Part shown: positions 15,842-24,404 of the stretch, in pieces
Layout of the letters: every line of letters starts with the position of its first letter
Position numbering within the stretch: position 1 is the stretch's first letter
Source: Micromonospora sediminicola
Lineage (GTDB): Bacteria; Actinomycetota; Actinomycetes; Mycobacteriales; Micromonosporaceae
Assembly: GCF_900089585.1 (NCBI RefSeq)
Contig: NZ_FLRH01000004.1
Span: 1,481,001 to 1,545,000 of the forward strand
Direction of reading: 5' to 3'
Length of the DNA: 64,000 bases
Position numbers and translations under genes: made by a program
The notes under the pieces: generated by a model
The model's input: only the letters and a program-made list of their open reading frames with translations
Told to the model about the DNA's origin: nothing
Database searches by the model: none

Positions 15842-16804
15842 TCAGCGCGGCTGGTTCGGGTCCTCGCGGTCGAAACGCTGGGTGCGCTCGTCCCCGGCCG
15901 GGGACGCGGGCTGGCCCGGCTCGGCGGGCTGACGCGGGATCGCCTGCGTCGGGTCCGCCGACGGCGGCTGGCCGAACGGCGGGGCCGGCTGCGGGGCGCC
16001 GTACTGCGGCCCACCGAACGGCGGGCTCGACTGCGGGGCGGCCGGCGGCTGACCGAACGGCGGGCTCGACTGCGGGGCGTGCGGCGGGGCGGTGTTGAAC
16101 GGCGGCGCCGACTGCGGCGGGCCGTACGGGCCGGCCTGCGGCCAACCGGGCTGCGGCGGGCCGCCCGCCTGCGGGTAGCCGGCCGGGGGCTGACCCGGCT
16201 GCGGCGGCACACCGGCCGGCGGGTAGCCGCCCGGCGCCGGGTAGCCGCCCGGCTGGCCGGGCTGCTGCGGCCAGCCCGGCTGGGCCTGGCCGTAGACACC
16301 GGGCTGCGGCTTGGGCTTCGGCACGTAATAGAGCCGGCGCCAGACCGTGAACACCACGTACGCGGCGACCGCGAAGACGGCGAGCCAGGCCACCCGGGTG
16401 AGCAGCCCGAGGAACGCGTCCAGCACCTCGCCGTCGGCGAGCCGGCCGACCAGCCAGATCAGGAACGTCAACGCGCCGAAGAAGGCGGCGACGCCGTACT
16501 CGACCAACGCCACCAGGGTGATCAGTTTCGCCTTCGGCAGCACCGGGCGGACGTGCGTGGCGAGCAGCACCGCCAGCACCGGCAGGACGGTCGACTCCAG
16601 CCCGACGAAGGCGAAGAACGTGCTTCCGGCCCGACCGCTGAACGTGCTGTAGTCGTCGACCGGCACCAGCAGGCGCAGCAGGCCGACGAAGAGCAGCACG
16701 GCGTTCGCGCCGAGCAGGACGAGCGCGGCCAGTTCGCGCAGTGGCTTGGTCAGCTGGCTGGCCTGCGCGGCGTCACCGGACGCGGGCTCGGCGGGGCTGG
16801 TCAC
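15842..16804 (-). CDS. Four-helix membrane protein with Pro/Gly/Gln-rich tail
   Basis: 320 residues. The N-terminal ~165 residues hold about four hydrophobic helices (for example ELAALVLLGANAVLLFVGLL near 25 and VAWLAVFAVAAYVVFTVW near 140). The remaining half is a repetitive cytoplasmic or surface tail of PPQPG, GYPAPGG, SSPPFGQPP and similar units. Such tails are common in actinobacterial membrane proteins and tell little about role. Start GTG 16804 is preceded by GGGGGA at about six bases. The gene is divergent from fbiA with 99 bases between. I do not recognise a named family. Confidence 0.75.
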   Translation of the reverse strand: MTSPAEPASGDAAQASQLTKPLRELAALVLLGANAVLLFVGLLRLLVPVDDYSTFSGRAGSTFFAFVGLESTVLPVLAVLLATHVRPVLPKAKLITLVALVEYGVAAFFGALTFLIWLVGRLADGEVLDAFLGLLTRVAWLAVFAVAAYVVFTVWRRLYYVPKPKPQPGVYGQAQPGWPQQPGQPGGYPAPGGYPPAGVPPQPGQPPAGYPQAGGPPQPGWPQAGPYGPPQSAPPFNTAPPHAPQSSPPFGQPPAAPQSSPPFGGPQYGAPQPAPPFGQPPSADPTQAIPRQPAEPGQPASPAGDERTQRFDREDPNQPR

Positions 16805-16903
16805 GGACTCCCCCAGGGGACGAAAGCGGACAGTTGCCGACGTGAGCGTAGTCTCTCCCGCCACCCGGCGACCCACGGCGGCACGTGCGGAAGGATGGAC
16901 GGC

Positions 16904-17905
16904 ATGCGCATCGTGGTTCTGACCGGCGGCATCGGGGGCGCCCGTTTCCTGCTCGGCGTGCGGGCGTACGCCCGGGAGGTGGGCGCCGAGGTGACCGCCG
17001 TGGTCAACGTCGGCGACGATCTGCTGCTGCACGGGTTGAAGGTCTGCCCCGACCTGGACAGCGTGCTCTACACGCTCGGCGGCGGCGCCGACCGGGAGCG
17101 CGGCTGGGGCCGGGCGGGCGAGACCTGGACGATCAAGACGGAGCTGGCCGCGTACGGCGCGGAGCCCAGCTGGTTCGGCCTCGGCGACAAGGACGTCGCC
17201 ACCCACCTGGTGCGCACCACCATGCTCAACGCCGGCTACCCGCTGTCGCAGGTCACCGAGGCGCTGTCGACCCGCTGGCAGCCCGGCGTACGCCTGCTGC
17301 CGGCGACCGACGACCGCCTGGAGACGCATGTGGTCGTGAGCGGGAGGAGTGAGCTTGCGAGCCCCGCACTCGCGAACAGTGCCGGCACTGCCGACGACGA
17401 GCAGGGCCGGCGGGCGGTCCACTTCCAGGAGTGGTGGGTGCGCTACCGGGCGGACGTACCCACGCACCGGTTCGTGTTCGTCGGCGCGGAGGCGGCGAAG
17501 CCCGCCCCCGGCGTGGTCGAGGCGCTCGCCGCCGCGGACGTGGTGTTGATCGCACCGAGCAACCCGGTGGTCAGCATCGCGCCGGTGCTGGCCGTGCCCG
17601 GCCTGCGGGAGGCGGTGGCCGGCGGGCCGGCCCCGGTGGTCGGGGTCTCCCCGGTCATCGGAGGCGCGCCGGTGCGCGGCATGGCCGACCGCTGCCTGGC
17701 CGTGCTCGGCGTCGAGTGCAGCGCGGCCGGGGTGGGCGGTCTCTACGGCGCCCGCTCCGACGGGGGTCTGTTGGACGGGTGGCTGGTCGCCCCGGAGGAC
17801 GAGGGCACCACGGTGCCGGGCGTGACGGTCCGCTCGGCGCCGCTGCGGATGACCGACGAGGCGGCGACCGCCGCGATGGTGCGCGCCGCGCTGGAGTTGA
17901 TGTGA
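16904..17905 (+). CDS. fbiA: 2-phospho-L-lactate (phosphoenolpyruvyl) transferase, F420 biosynthesis
   Basis: A CofD/FbiA enzyme of 333 residues that joins FO to the activated three-carbon phosphate moiety, giving (dehydro-)F420-0. Features are the N-terminal nucleotide-binding TGGIGGARFL at residues 6-15, VVNVGDDLLLHGL, the CPDLDSVLYTL segment and SPVIGGAPVRGMADR near 250. ATG 16904 follows GGAAGGA at good spacing; an upstream ATG at 16895 overlaps that ribosome site. Around residues 146-164 there is an extra segment, SGRSELASPALANSAGTAD. It has codon usage unlike the flanks and looks like an in-frame repeat insertion (see findings). The stop overlaps the fbiB start by GTGA. Confidence 0.95.
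   Translation: MRIVVLTGGIGGARFLLGVRAYAREVGAEVTAVVNVGDDLLLHGLKVCPDLDSVLYTLGGGADRERGWGRAGETWTIKTELAAYGAEPSWFGLGDKDVATHLVRTTMLNAGYPLSQVTEALSTRWQPGVRLLPATDDRLETHVVVSGRSELASPALANSAGTADDEQGRRAVHFQEWWVRYRADVPTHRFVFVGAEAAKPAPGVVEALAAADVVLIAPSNPVVSIAPVLAVPGLREAVAGGPAPVVGVSPVIGGAPVRGMADRCLAVLGVECSAAGVGGLYGARSDGGLLDGWLVAPEDEGTTVPGVTVRSAPLRMTDEAATAAMVRAALELM
17337..17390. repeat. Repeat-like in-frame insertion inside fbiA
   Basis: The stretch from about 17337 to 17390 (GTGAGCGGGAGGAGTGAGCT through CACTGCCGAC) has low-GC third positions (AGT, CTT, AGG codons). It breaks between two segments, ETHVV and RRAVHFQEWW, that are normally joined by a short loop in FbiA. It keeps the reading frame. Boundaries are approximate, and its status as a dispersed repeat is inferred because no second copy lies in this window. 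Confidence 0.5.
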
Positions 17906-18987
17906 GGCTGGAGATCCTGCCGGTGCCGGGCATCGGCCACGTGACCGAGGGCGACGACCTGGCCGCCCTGATCGCCGGCGCGGCGCCCTGGCTGCGCGAC
18001 GGCGACGTGCTGGTGGTCACCAGCAAGATCGTGTCGAAGGCGGAGGGCCGGCTGGTCGACGTGCCGGCCGACGGCCCGGAACGGCTCGCCGCGCGCGACC
18101 GGGTGCTGGCCGGGGAGACCGCCCGGGTGGTCGCCACCCGGGGCGCGACCCGGATCGTGCAGACCCACCACGGGTTCGTGATGGCCTCCGCCGGCATCGA
18201 CGCCTCCAACGTGGACAAGACCCGACTGGTGCTCCTGCCGGTGGACCCGGACGCCTCCGCCCGGGCGCTGCGGGCCGCGCTGCGCGACCGGCACGGTCTC
18301 GACGTGGCCGTCGTCGTCAGCGACACCATGGGCCGCCCGTGGCGCAACGGGCTCACCGACGTGGCGCTCGGGGTGGCCGGCATGCCGGCGATCCGAGACC
18401 ACCGGGGCGAGGTCGACCCGTACGGCAACGAGCTCCAGCTCACCCAGATGGCCGTGGTCGACGAACTGGCGGCCGCCGGCGAGCTGATCAAGGGCAAGTG
18501 CGACCAGGTCCCGGTCGCCGTCGTCCGTGGCTACCTCACCGCGACCGACGACGACGACGAGGGCGCCCGGGCCCTGGTGCGGGACGCCTCGATGGACCTG
18601 TTCTCGCTCGGCACGGCCGAGGCGCGCGCGGACGGGCTGCGGGCGGCGGCCACGCTTCCCGACACGACCGGTGCCACCCCCGCCGACCCGGACGCGGTGG
18701 CGCGGGCGGTCGCCGCGGTGGCCGAGGTGGTCGCCCCCGGCACCGTCTTCACCCACGTCACCGACGACGAGGTACGCGCCGGGCTCGCCGCCACCGTGCG
18801 CGGCTGGCCCGCCTCGGCCACCGGCCTGGTGCTCGGCGCGGCGCCGACCCCGGTCGACCGGGCCGACCTGGTCCGGTTCGGCGCCGACCTGCAACGCCTG
18901 CGCACCGCGCTGGCCGCCGAGGGGATCGGGTCCGCCCTGCTGCCCCCGCCGGCCGGCAGCACGGCGAGCGCCACGTTGGCGCTCTGA
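17902..18987 (+). CDS. fbiB: Coenzyme F420-0:L-glutamate ligase with shortened C-terminus
   Basis: 361 residues. The CofE-type N-terminal domain (about 1-240) adds glutamates to F420-0. Typical segments are DVLVVTSKIVSKAEGR, VMASAGIDASNVD, VVVSDTMGRPWRNG and GNELQLTQMAVVDELA. In M. tuberculosis FbiB (448 residues) a full FMN-binding nitroreductase-like domain follows. Here only about 120 residues remain. They resemble fragments of that domain (ADLQRLRTALAAEGIGSALL) without a complete fold, so dehydro-F420 reduction may be lost or supplied elsewhere. The GTG start overlaps the fbiA stop. Confidence 0.93.
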   Translation: MRLEILPVPGIGHVTEGDDLAALIAGAAPWLRDGDVLVVTSKIVSKAEGRLVDVPADGPERLAARDRVLAGETARVVATRGATRIVQTHHGFVMASAGIDASNVDKTRLVLLPVDPDASARALRAALRDRHGLDVAVVVSDTMGRPWRNGLTDVALGVAGMPAIRDHRGEVDPYGNELQLTQMAVVDELAAAGELIKGKCDQVPVAVVRGYLTATDDDDEGARALVRDASMDLFSLGTAEARADGLRAAATLPDTTGATPADPDAVARAVAAVAEVVAPGTVFTHVTDDEVRAGLAATVRGWPASATGLVLGAAPTPVDRADLVRFGADLQRLRTALAAEGIGSALLPPPAGSTASATLAL

Positions 18988-19017
18988 CCGGCGCCCCCGC
19001 GGGCCACGGCCCGGTCA
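18985..19017. terminator. Hairpin between fbiB and the ArsR-like gene
   Basis: TGACCGG (18985-18991) pairs with CCGGTCA (19011-19017). The stop codons of the two convergent genes form the outer bases of the stem. Only 7 bp, so moderate. Confidence 0.5.
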
Positions 19018-20013
19018 GGACTCCAGGACGGCTCGGCCCAGCGGGGTCAACGTGTGCAGGACGGTGTTGCGGTCGCGGTGGCTGACCAGCAGCCCGGCGT
19101 TGCGCAGCACGGTGGTGTGCTGGCTGGCCGCGGCGGCGGAGATGTGCAGTCGGCGGGCCATCTCGCCGGTGGTGCAGCCCTCGTCGGCGGCCTGGAGCAC
19201 CGAGGCGCGGGTGCGGCCGAGCAGGGCGGCCAGCGCCTCGCTCTGGCCGGCGCCACCGTCCCGCGCGGCGCCACCGCCGGGCATGAGGCCGCCGAGCCGG
19301 TCGACCGGGTAGACCAGCACCGGCGGCAGGGTCGGGTCGACCAGCGCCACGGGAGTGCGGGAGCAGAAGAACGACGGCACGAGCAGCAGGCCCCGGCCGT
19401 CCAGGTGCAGCTCCCGGGTGTCCGGGTAGTCGAGCACCTCGAGCACCCCGCCGCCCCAGCGCATGCTGGGTCGCAGGCTGGCCAGCAGCCCCTCGGCGCC
19501 GCCGTCGAGCATGGCCCGGGCGCGCCGGGCCCGGTCCGCCTCGACCGCGGCCTGCACCCGGGTCCAGTACGGGGTGACCGCCAGCGACTGATAGCGCGCC
19601 ATCGCCTCGGTGAGGTGGTGCAGCATCTCCGGCTCGCCCCGGGCGAGCGCCGTCGCCGAGGGGGGTAGCGGGTTCTCGCCGGCGAGCAGGGTCAGGTCGC
19701 GGCGGAGCATGTCGGCCGGCGTGCCCCGGACGGCTTCCAGCCCGGCCTCGAAGCCGTCCCGGCTGGCGGACGGTGTGAGGAAGTCGGGAAAGTAGCCACG
19801 CGGCGGGTTGAGCGCGAGAAGCAGGCGGTAGCGCTCGGCGCCGGTGTCGGACCGCAGCCCGTGCGCCACGGTGCGTCGCCAGGTCGTCATCAGTGGGTCA
19901 CGACCGCGACCCTGGAGCAGGTGCACACTGAGGACCAGCTCCCAGAGCGGGTCCGCGGCCGGGGCGACCCGGGTCCGCAGAATGTCCTCACTCGAGAAAA
20001 TGATCTTCAACAT
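19015..20013 (-). CDS. ArsR-type winged-helix regulator with large N-terminal domain
   Basis: 332 residues. The C-terminal ~80 residues form an ArsR-like winged helix (LGRTRASVLQAADEGCTTGE, then ARRLHISAAAASQHTTVLRN as the helix-turn-helix). The first ~240 residues are an all-cytoplasmic domain of a type found in uncharacterised actinobacterial regulators; no cysteine metal site of the classical ArsR kind is visible. ATG 20013 (MLKIIFSSEDILRTR) is preferred over an upstream frame to 20061. It is convergent with fbiB, so it is not obviously part of the F420 unit. Target unknown. Confidence 0.8.
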   Translation of the reverse strand: MLKIIFSSEDILRTRVAPAADPLWELVLSVHLLQGRGRDPLMTTWRRTVAHGLRSDTGAERYRLLLALNPPRGYFPDFLTPSASRDGFEAGLEAVRGTPADMLRRDLTLLAGENPLPPSATALARGEPEMLHHLTEAMARYQSLAVTPYWTRVQAAVEADRARRARAMLDGGAEGLLASLRPSMRWGGGVLEVLDYPDTRELHLDGRGLLLVPSFFCSRTPVALVDPTLPPVLVYPVDRLGGLMPGGGAARDGGAGQSEALAALLGRTRASVLQAADEGCTTGEMARRLHISAAAASQHTTVLRNAGLLVSHRDRNTVLHTLTPLGRAVLES

Positions 20014-20197
20014 GGAGCGCTCTCCTGGGCGGACGGCGGGGGCGCACGCCACCCCTGGCACTTTACCCGTCGGTACTAATCTCCATCTTTAAGCGTGACG
20101 TGAAAAACCTCGACGCGTGACGGGCCGGTTCGGCAGACTCGTCCTTGCCCGCCGACGCCGGGGCGCAGTGTCGACCCGGTCGCCGGCCGACGGGCGT

Positions 20198-20253
20198 GGC
20201 CGGACGGCACCACGAGGGTCTGCGGATCTGCTCCGCAGGGGTGCCGTCCGGCC
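20198..20253 (-). terminator. Nested double hairpin after the gene ending at 20259
   Basis: Outer arms GGCCGGACGGCACC (20198-20211) and its perfect complement (20240-20253) enclose an inner hairpin TGCGGA-TCTGC-TCCGCA (20221-20237). It starts six bases past the stop codon of the minus-strand gene. Confidence 0.75.
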
Positions 20254-20258
20254 CTCGC

Positions 20259-21296
20259 TCATCCGATCCAGAGCGCCACCCGGTGGTCCTCGTCGGTGAC
20301 GAAGTACCAGCGTCCCGCCACCTCGGCCAGGCCCTCCACGTGGTGGAACGGCGCCAGCTCCGCCACCGGCTCGGCGGCCACCCGGGCGTCGGCACCGGCC
20401 GCGTGGCGGAACCGCACGTGCCGGGACGTCACGTCGCCGCCGTGCGGGTGGTCGTCCAACAGCACCGAGCCCTTGCCCAGCGCGTCGATCGACCCGATCA
20501 CCGCCGCGTAGCCGCCGTCGTCGGTCGGCGTGATCGCGCGGAAGCCGGCCAACGCCCCGGCCGGCGTCACCCCGGTGAGCGCGTACGCGCCGAGCGCCCG
20601 CGGCCAGCGCGCCGCGTCGTCGAACATCTCCGCCACCCCGGCCAGCTCGACGTAGATCGGCTCACCGTCGGCGGTCACCGGGAAGCGCAGCCCGAGCAGC
20701 ACGGTCCCGTCCGGCGTGAACGCCGCCGCCTCGACGTTGAGCGGGAGGTCGTCCTCGGTCAGCCGGGTCACCCAGCTCTTGGCCCGGGCGGTCCCCCGGG
20801 CCACCGTCTCCACGATGAACCGCTGCCGGACCCGCTCGCCCGGTGGCAGCGGGACCAGCGGGGCGGCGGCGAGCGCGTCGTTGACCGCCCGGTGCAGCCG
20901 GAAGCGGTTGCGCACCACGTGCACGGCAAGCGTTCCGGTCGCCGCGTCGTCCTCCCGGAAGCGGGCCACGAAGGCACGCCGGGGGCGCAGCGGCCCGCCC
21001 TTCGAGCCGAAGTGCGAGCCGAAGACGTAGACCCAGCCGTCGTGGTGGGCGAGCGCCTCGCCGTCCTCGGTGCGGCCGTTCTCCGGGCCCGCGTCGGCGG
21101 GCACGTGGTGCGCCACCCACTCGCCGTCGTCGCGTTCCAGCAGCAGGGCCAGGCAGTGCTCCACCGGCCCCTCGTCCAGCACGGTCCAGAAGCCGCGCCG
21201 CGCGCCGTGCGCCCGCAGCAACGCGGGCGAGCGCACCGGCAGCAGGTCGCTGGCCTCGTTGCCGGCCACCAGGAACTCGACGAGTCGCAGGGTCAC
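20259..21296 (-). CDS. Conserved-looking protein of unknown function, probably beta-propeller-like
   Basis: 345 residues, start GTG 21296 (MTLRLVEFLVAGNEASDLLP). No signal peptide or membrane helix is visible. The sequence is rich in short beta-strand patterns with recurring blade-like phrases (GWVYVFGSHFGSKGGPLRPR, YAAVIGSIDALGKGSVLLDD, EGLAEVAGRWYFVTDEDH). These recall DUF3616/esterase-like propellers, but I cannot place it firmly. It is divergent from the Nudix gene 39 bases away, so the two may share a control region. A longer open frame upstream runs through the Nudix gene antisense and is rejected. Confidence 0.65.
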   Translation of the reverse strand: MTLRLVEFLVAGNEASDLLPVRSPALLRAHGARRGFWTVLDEGPVEHCLALLLERDDGEWVAHHVPADAGPENGRTEDGEALAHHDGWVYVFGSHFGSKGGPLRPRRAFVARFREDDAATGTLAVHVVRNRFRLHRAVNDALAAAPLVPLPPGERVRQRFIVETVARGTARAKSWVTRLTEDDLPLNVEAAAFTPDGTVLLGLRFPVTADGEPIYVELAGVAEMFDDAARWPRALGAYALTGVTPAGALAGFRAITPTDDGGYAAVIGSIDALGKGSVLLDDHPHGGDVTSRHVRFRHAAGADARVAAEPVAELAPFHHVEGLAEVAGRWYFVTDEDHRVALWIG

Positions 21297-21335
21297 CGGG
21301 CCAGGGTACGGAGGCGGCGCTCGTAGAGTGTCCGG

Positions 21336-21923
21336 GTGCCCGACACCGACCCCACCGACCTCACCGCGTACGACGAGCTGCACGCCGACGCCGTCGCGGC
21401 GTTGCGCCGCTGGACGGCGACCAGCCCGGCCGCCGCCGCGAACCGGGACCGGACCCTGGCGCTGCTGGCCGCCGGGCCGGTCGCGATGACGCGGACGCAC
21501 CGGCCGGGGCACGTCACCGCCAGCGCGCTGGTCCTCGACCCGACCGGCGAGCGGGTGCTGCTCTGCCTGCACGGCAAGTTCCACAAGTGGGTGCAGCTGG
21601 GTGGACACTGCGAGCCCGGCGACCGGACGCTGGTCGGCGCGGCGCTGCGCGAGGCCACCGAGGAGTCCGGGATCGCCGGTCTGACCGTCGGCCCGGAGCC
21701 GATCGACGTGGACGTCCACGCGGTCGCGTGCCAGGGCGGGTCGCTGCACTACGACGTCCGGTTCGCGGTGTTCGCGCCGGCGGGTGCGACCGAACGGGTC
21801 AGCGCCGAGTCCGACGCGCTGGGCTGGTTCCCGCCGGACCGGCTGCCCACGCCGCTGGCCGGCGGGACCCGCCAGCTGGTGGCGCCGGCGCTGGCCGCGC
21901 TGGCCCGTCGCGCCGCCGGGTGA
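21336..21923 (+). CDS. Nudix hydrolase
   Basis: 195 residues. The Nudix box reads G-x5-E-x7-RE-x2-EE-x-G, here GHCEPGDRTLVGAALREATE followed by ESGI. This gives the metal-binding glutamates needed to hydrolyse a nucleoside diphosphate linked to another moiety. About 65 residues precede the domain. The GTG start at 21336 is the first in the frame. No neighbour specifies the substrate. The gene converges with manC, with a weak 7-bp hairpin at 21930-21952 between them. Confidence 0.88.
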   Translation: MPDTDPTDLTAYDELHADAVAALRRWTATSPAAAANRDRTLALLAAGPVAMTRTHRPGHVTASALVLDPTGERVLLCLHGKFHKWVQLGGHCEPGDRTLVGAALREATEESGIAGLTVGPEPIDVDVHAVACQGGSLHYDVRFAVFAPAGATERVSAESDALGWFPPDRLPTPLAGGTRQLVAPALAALARRAAG

Positions 21924-21953
21924 CCCACGCCGGCGGCCGACGGACCCGCCGGA

Positions 21954-23045
21954 TCAGACCAGGCTCTCCTCGCCGCGCTCCTTGAGCTGGTCGACGACCT
22001 TCTTCACGTCCTGCGCCCGGTCGCGGGGGCAGACCAGCAGCGCGTCCGGGGTGTCCACCACGATCAGGTCGTGCACCCCGACGGTGGCGACGAAACGGCC
22101 GGAGTGCGGCACCACCACGGTCCCGGTGGTGTCGTGCAGCAGCACACCCGGCTTGGCGTCGCCGCCGAGCACCACGTTGCCGTCGGCGTCACCGGGCAGC
22201 ACCTCGCCCAGGGTGTGGAAGTCGCCGACGTCGTTCCACCCGAAGTCACCCGGTACGGTCGCCACCCGGCCGGCGGTCGCCGCGCCCTCCATCACCGCGT
22301 AGTCGACCGAGATCTTCGGCAGCGTCGGCCAGACCGTGCCGAGCACGTCGTCCTGCTCCGGGGTGCCCCAGGCCGCCGCGATGGCGGTGATCCCGGCGTG
22401 CAGCGCCGGCTGCTGGCGGGCCAGCTCGGCCAGGAAGACGTCCACCCGCCAGACGAACATGCTGGCGTTCCAGAGGTGCCGGCCGGACCGGACGTAGCCC
22501 TCGGCCACCTCGGCGGCCGGCTTCTCCTTGAACTCGCGCACCGGGCGCAGCGGCCCGTCGCCCAGCGGGTCGCCGGTCTCCAGGTAGCCGTAGCCGGTCT
22601 CCGGCCGGGTCGGGGTGATGCCCACCGTCATCAGCAACCCCTGCTCGGCCCCGCCGATCGCCTGCCGCACCACCTCGGCCAGGCGGGCCGGGTCGCCGAT
22701 CAGGTGGTCGGCGGCGAACGAGCCCATCACCGCGTCCGGCGCCCGCTCGGCGATCACCGCCGCGGCCAGCGCGATGGCCGCGCAGGAGTCCCGCGGGGAG
22801 GGCTCGACCAGGATGTTCTCCTCCGGCACACCGGCCAGTTGCCGGGCCACCGCCGCTACGTGCGCGGCCCCGGTGACCACCAGCGTCCGCTCGGGTGTGG
22901 TCAACGGCGACAACCGGTCGACCGTGGCCTGCAACAGTGAGGCGGAGGTGCCGGTCAGCGGGTGGAGGAACTTGGGATGGCCGGCGCGGGACAGCGGCCA
23001 CAACCTTGTGCCGCTGCCGCCCGCCGGGATGACGGCGTAGAACAT
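21954..23045 (-). CDS. manC: Mannose-1-phosphate guanylyltransferase
   Basis: A 363-residue cytoplasmic enzyme making GDP-mannose from mannose-1-phosphate and GTP, for glycan and glycolipid assembly. The nucleotidyltransferase signature GGSGTRLWPLSRAGHPKFL begins near residue 9. SFAADHLI, the catalytic-site region FKEKP and WNASMFVWR follow in order. At this length it lacks the C-terminal isomerase cupin of bifunctional enzymes. ATG 23045 (MFYAVIPAGG) is chosen over an in-frame GTG six bases upstream. It is followed upstream by a mannosyltransferase-like gene, consistent with a polysaccharide role. In M. tuberculosis an orthologue lies near fbiAB. Confidence 0.9.
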   Translation of the reverse strand: MFYAVIPAGGSGTRLWPLSRAGHPKFLHPLTGTSASLLQATVDRLSPLTTPERTLVVTGAAHVAAVARQLAGVPEENILVEPSPRDSCAAIALAAAVIAERAPDAVMGSFAADHLIGDPARLAEVVRQAIGGAEQGLLMTVGITPTRPETGYGYLETGDPLGDGPLRPVREFKEKPAAEVAEGYVRSGRHLWNASMFVWRVDVFLAELARQQPALHAGITAIAAAWGTPEQDDVLGTVWPTLPKISVDYAVMEGAATAGRVATVPGDFGWNDVGDFHTLGEVLPGDADGNVVLGGDAKPGVLLHDTTGTVVVPHSGRFVATVGVHDLIVVDTPDALLVCPRDRAQDVKKVVDQLKERGEESLV

Positions 23046-23108
23046 CAGCACATCATGCCCGAAGCGGGCGAGCGCCAGGGTCGGTCGTCGACGACCCGCA
23101 GCGGACGC

Positions 23109-24254
23109 TCAGGAACGCGCCCGGCGCCAGGCGGCGATGTGCACCTCCGCGCTGGACTCCCAGGTGAACTCCTTGGCCCGGTCGAACCCGGCCTTGGCCA
23201 GGGAGAGCCGTCGCTGCTCGTCGTCGAGCAGGGCGCCCAGGTCGGTGGCGATCTGGTCCGGGTCCTCGCTGGTGTAGGCCACCGCGTCGCCGCCCACCTC
23301 GGGCAGGGAGAGCCGCGGCGTGGTGAGCACCGGGGCCGCGCACGCCATCGCCTCCAGGATCGGCAGCCCGAAACCCTCGCCGTAGGACGGGTAGGCGGCG
23401 ACCAGCGCGCCGCCGAGGAAGCCGGGCAGGTCGGCGTAGCGCAGGTAGCCGGGGCGCAGCAGCCGCAGGTGCGACGGCACCTCGGCCACCGCGCGGTCGA
23501 TGTCGTCGTCGTGCCCCTGGCCGCCGGCCACCACCAGCACGGGCGGGTTGGGTCGGTCGGCCACCGCCCGGGCCCAGCCCCGGATCAGGTTGGGCACGTT
23601 CTTGCGCGGCTCCTTGGCGCCGAGGAACGCGATGTAGCTGCTCTCGCCCAGCCCGAGCCGGGCCCGCACCCGGGCCTTCTCCTCGTCGCCCGGCGCGTGG
23701 AAGGCGGCCTGGTCGACGCCGTGGTAGGCCACGTCGATCCGGGTCGGGTCGGCGTCCAGCAGGCGGATCAGCTCGTCCCGGGTGGCCTTGCTCGGCACGA
23801 TCACCCGGTTGGCCCGGCGCAGCGACGTCTTGATCGCGCTGCGGAAGAACGTCCGGCGCGACTTGTCGTAGTGCTCCGGCTCGGTGAAGAACGTCGCGTC
23901 GTGCACGGTGACCGTCACCGGACAGCCGGCCCGCAGCGGGCAGGTGTAGAACGGCGAGTGCAGGACCTCCGCGTTGACCTGCTGGGCCAACAGCGGCAGG
24001 CCGGTCTGCTCCCAGGCGAGCCGGGCCGGGCGGTGCGCCACGGCGGCCGGGGCGGGGATCACCTCGGCGCCGGGCAGCATCCGGGTGTAGCGCTCCAGGT
24101 CGGTGCGCAGGCTCACCACGGCCAGGTCGACGCCGGAACCGCAGACCCGGCCGAGCGCGCCGAGCAGGCCGTCGACGTACCTACCGACGCCGCCTCGGTC
24201 GGCGGGGACACTCGTGGCGTCGATGAGTACGCGGGGCGGGCGACCGGCGGTCAC
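23109..24254 (-). CDS. Glycosyltransferase family 4 protein
   Basis: 381 residues with the two-domain GT-B layout. The N-terminal half opens VLIDATSVPADRGGVGRYVD. The C-terminal half has FLGAKEPRKNVPNLIRGWA, a GT4 nucleotide-sugar region, and the retaining-enzyme motif EGFGLPILEAMACAAPVL, which contains the E-x7-E pair (near residue 300). Likely acts on the cytoplasmic face using an NDP-sugar, with GDP-mannose from the adjacent manC a reasonable donor. Start ATG 24254 (MTAGRPPRVL). Acceptor unknown. Confidence 0.88.
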   Translation of the reverse strand: MTAGRPPRVLIDATSVPADRGGVGRYVDGLLGALGRVCGSGVDLAVVSLRTDLERYTRMLPGAEVIPAPAAVAHRPARLAWEQTGLPLLAQQVNAEVLHSPFYTCPLRAGCPVTVTVHDATFFTEPEHYDKSRRTFFRSAIKTSLRRANRVIVPSKATRDELIRLLDADPTRIDVAYHGVDQAAFHAPGDEEKARVRARLGLGESSYIAFLGAKEPRKNVPNLIRGWARAVADRPNPPVLVVAGGQGHDDDIDRAVAEVPSHLRLLRPGYLRYADLPGFLGGALVAAYPSYGEGFGLPILEAMACAAPVLTTPRLSLPEVGGDAVAYTSEDPDQIATDLGALLDDEQRRLSLAKAGFDRAKEFTWESSAEVHIAAWRRARS

Positions 24255-24404
24255 GGGGCGACTCCTCAGGTGGCGCGGTTGTGGGGAAGAACACTGTCGG
24301 CAAGCCTACGCCGGGCCGGGTGCCCGACGCTGACTGCGACCCGACGGTACGCCGACTTGTCGTTGTCATCGAGTACGCGCCGGGGGCGCGTATCGTTCGC
24401 GCCG

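Noticed and set aside
15485..16903. In-frame open extension upstream of fbiA
   Set aside because: It runs antisense through the membrane-protein gene and its hairpin. FbiA homology and a ribosome site place the start at 16904.
22962..24404. In-frame open extension upstream of the TIGR03089 gene
   Set aside because: Antisense to manC and the glycosyltransferase, low-complexity composition; the family N-terminus begins at 24405.
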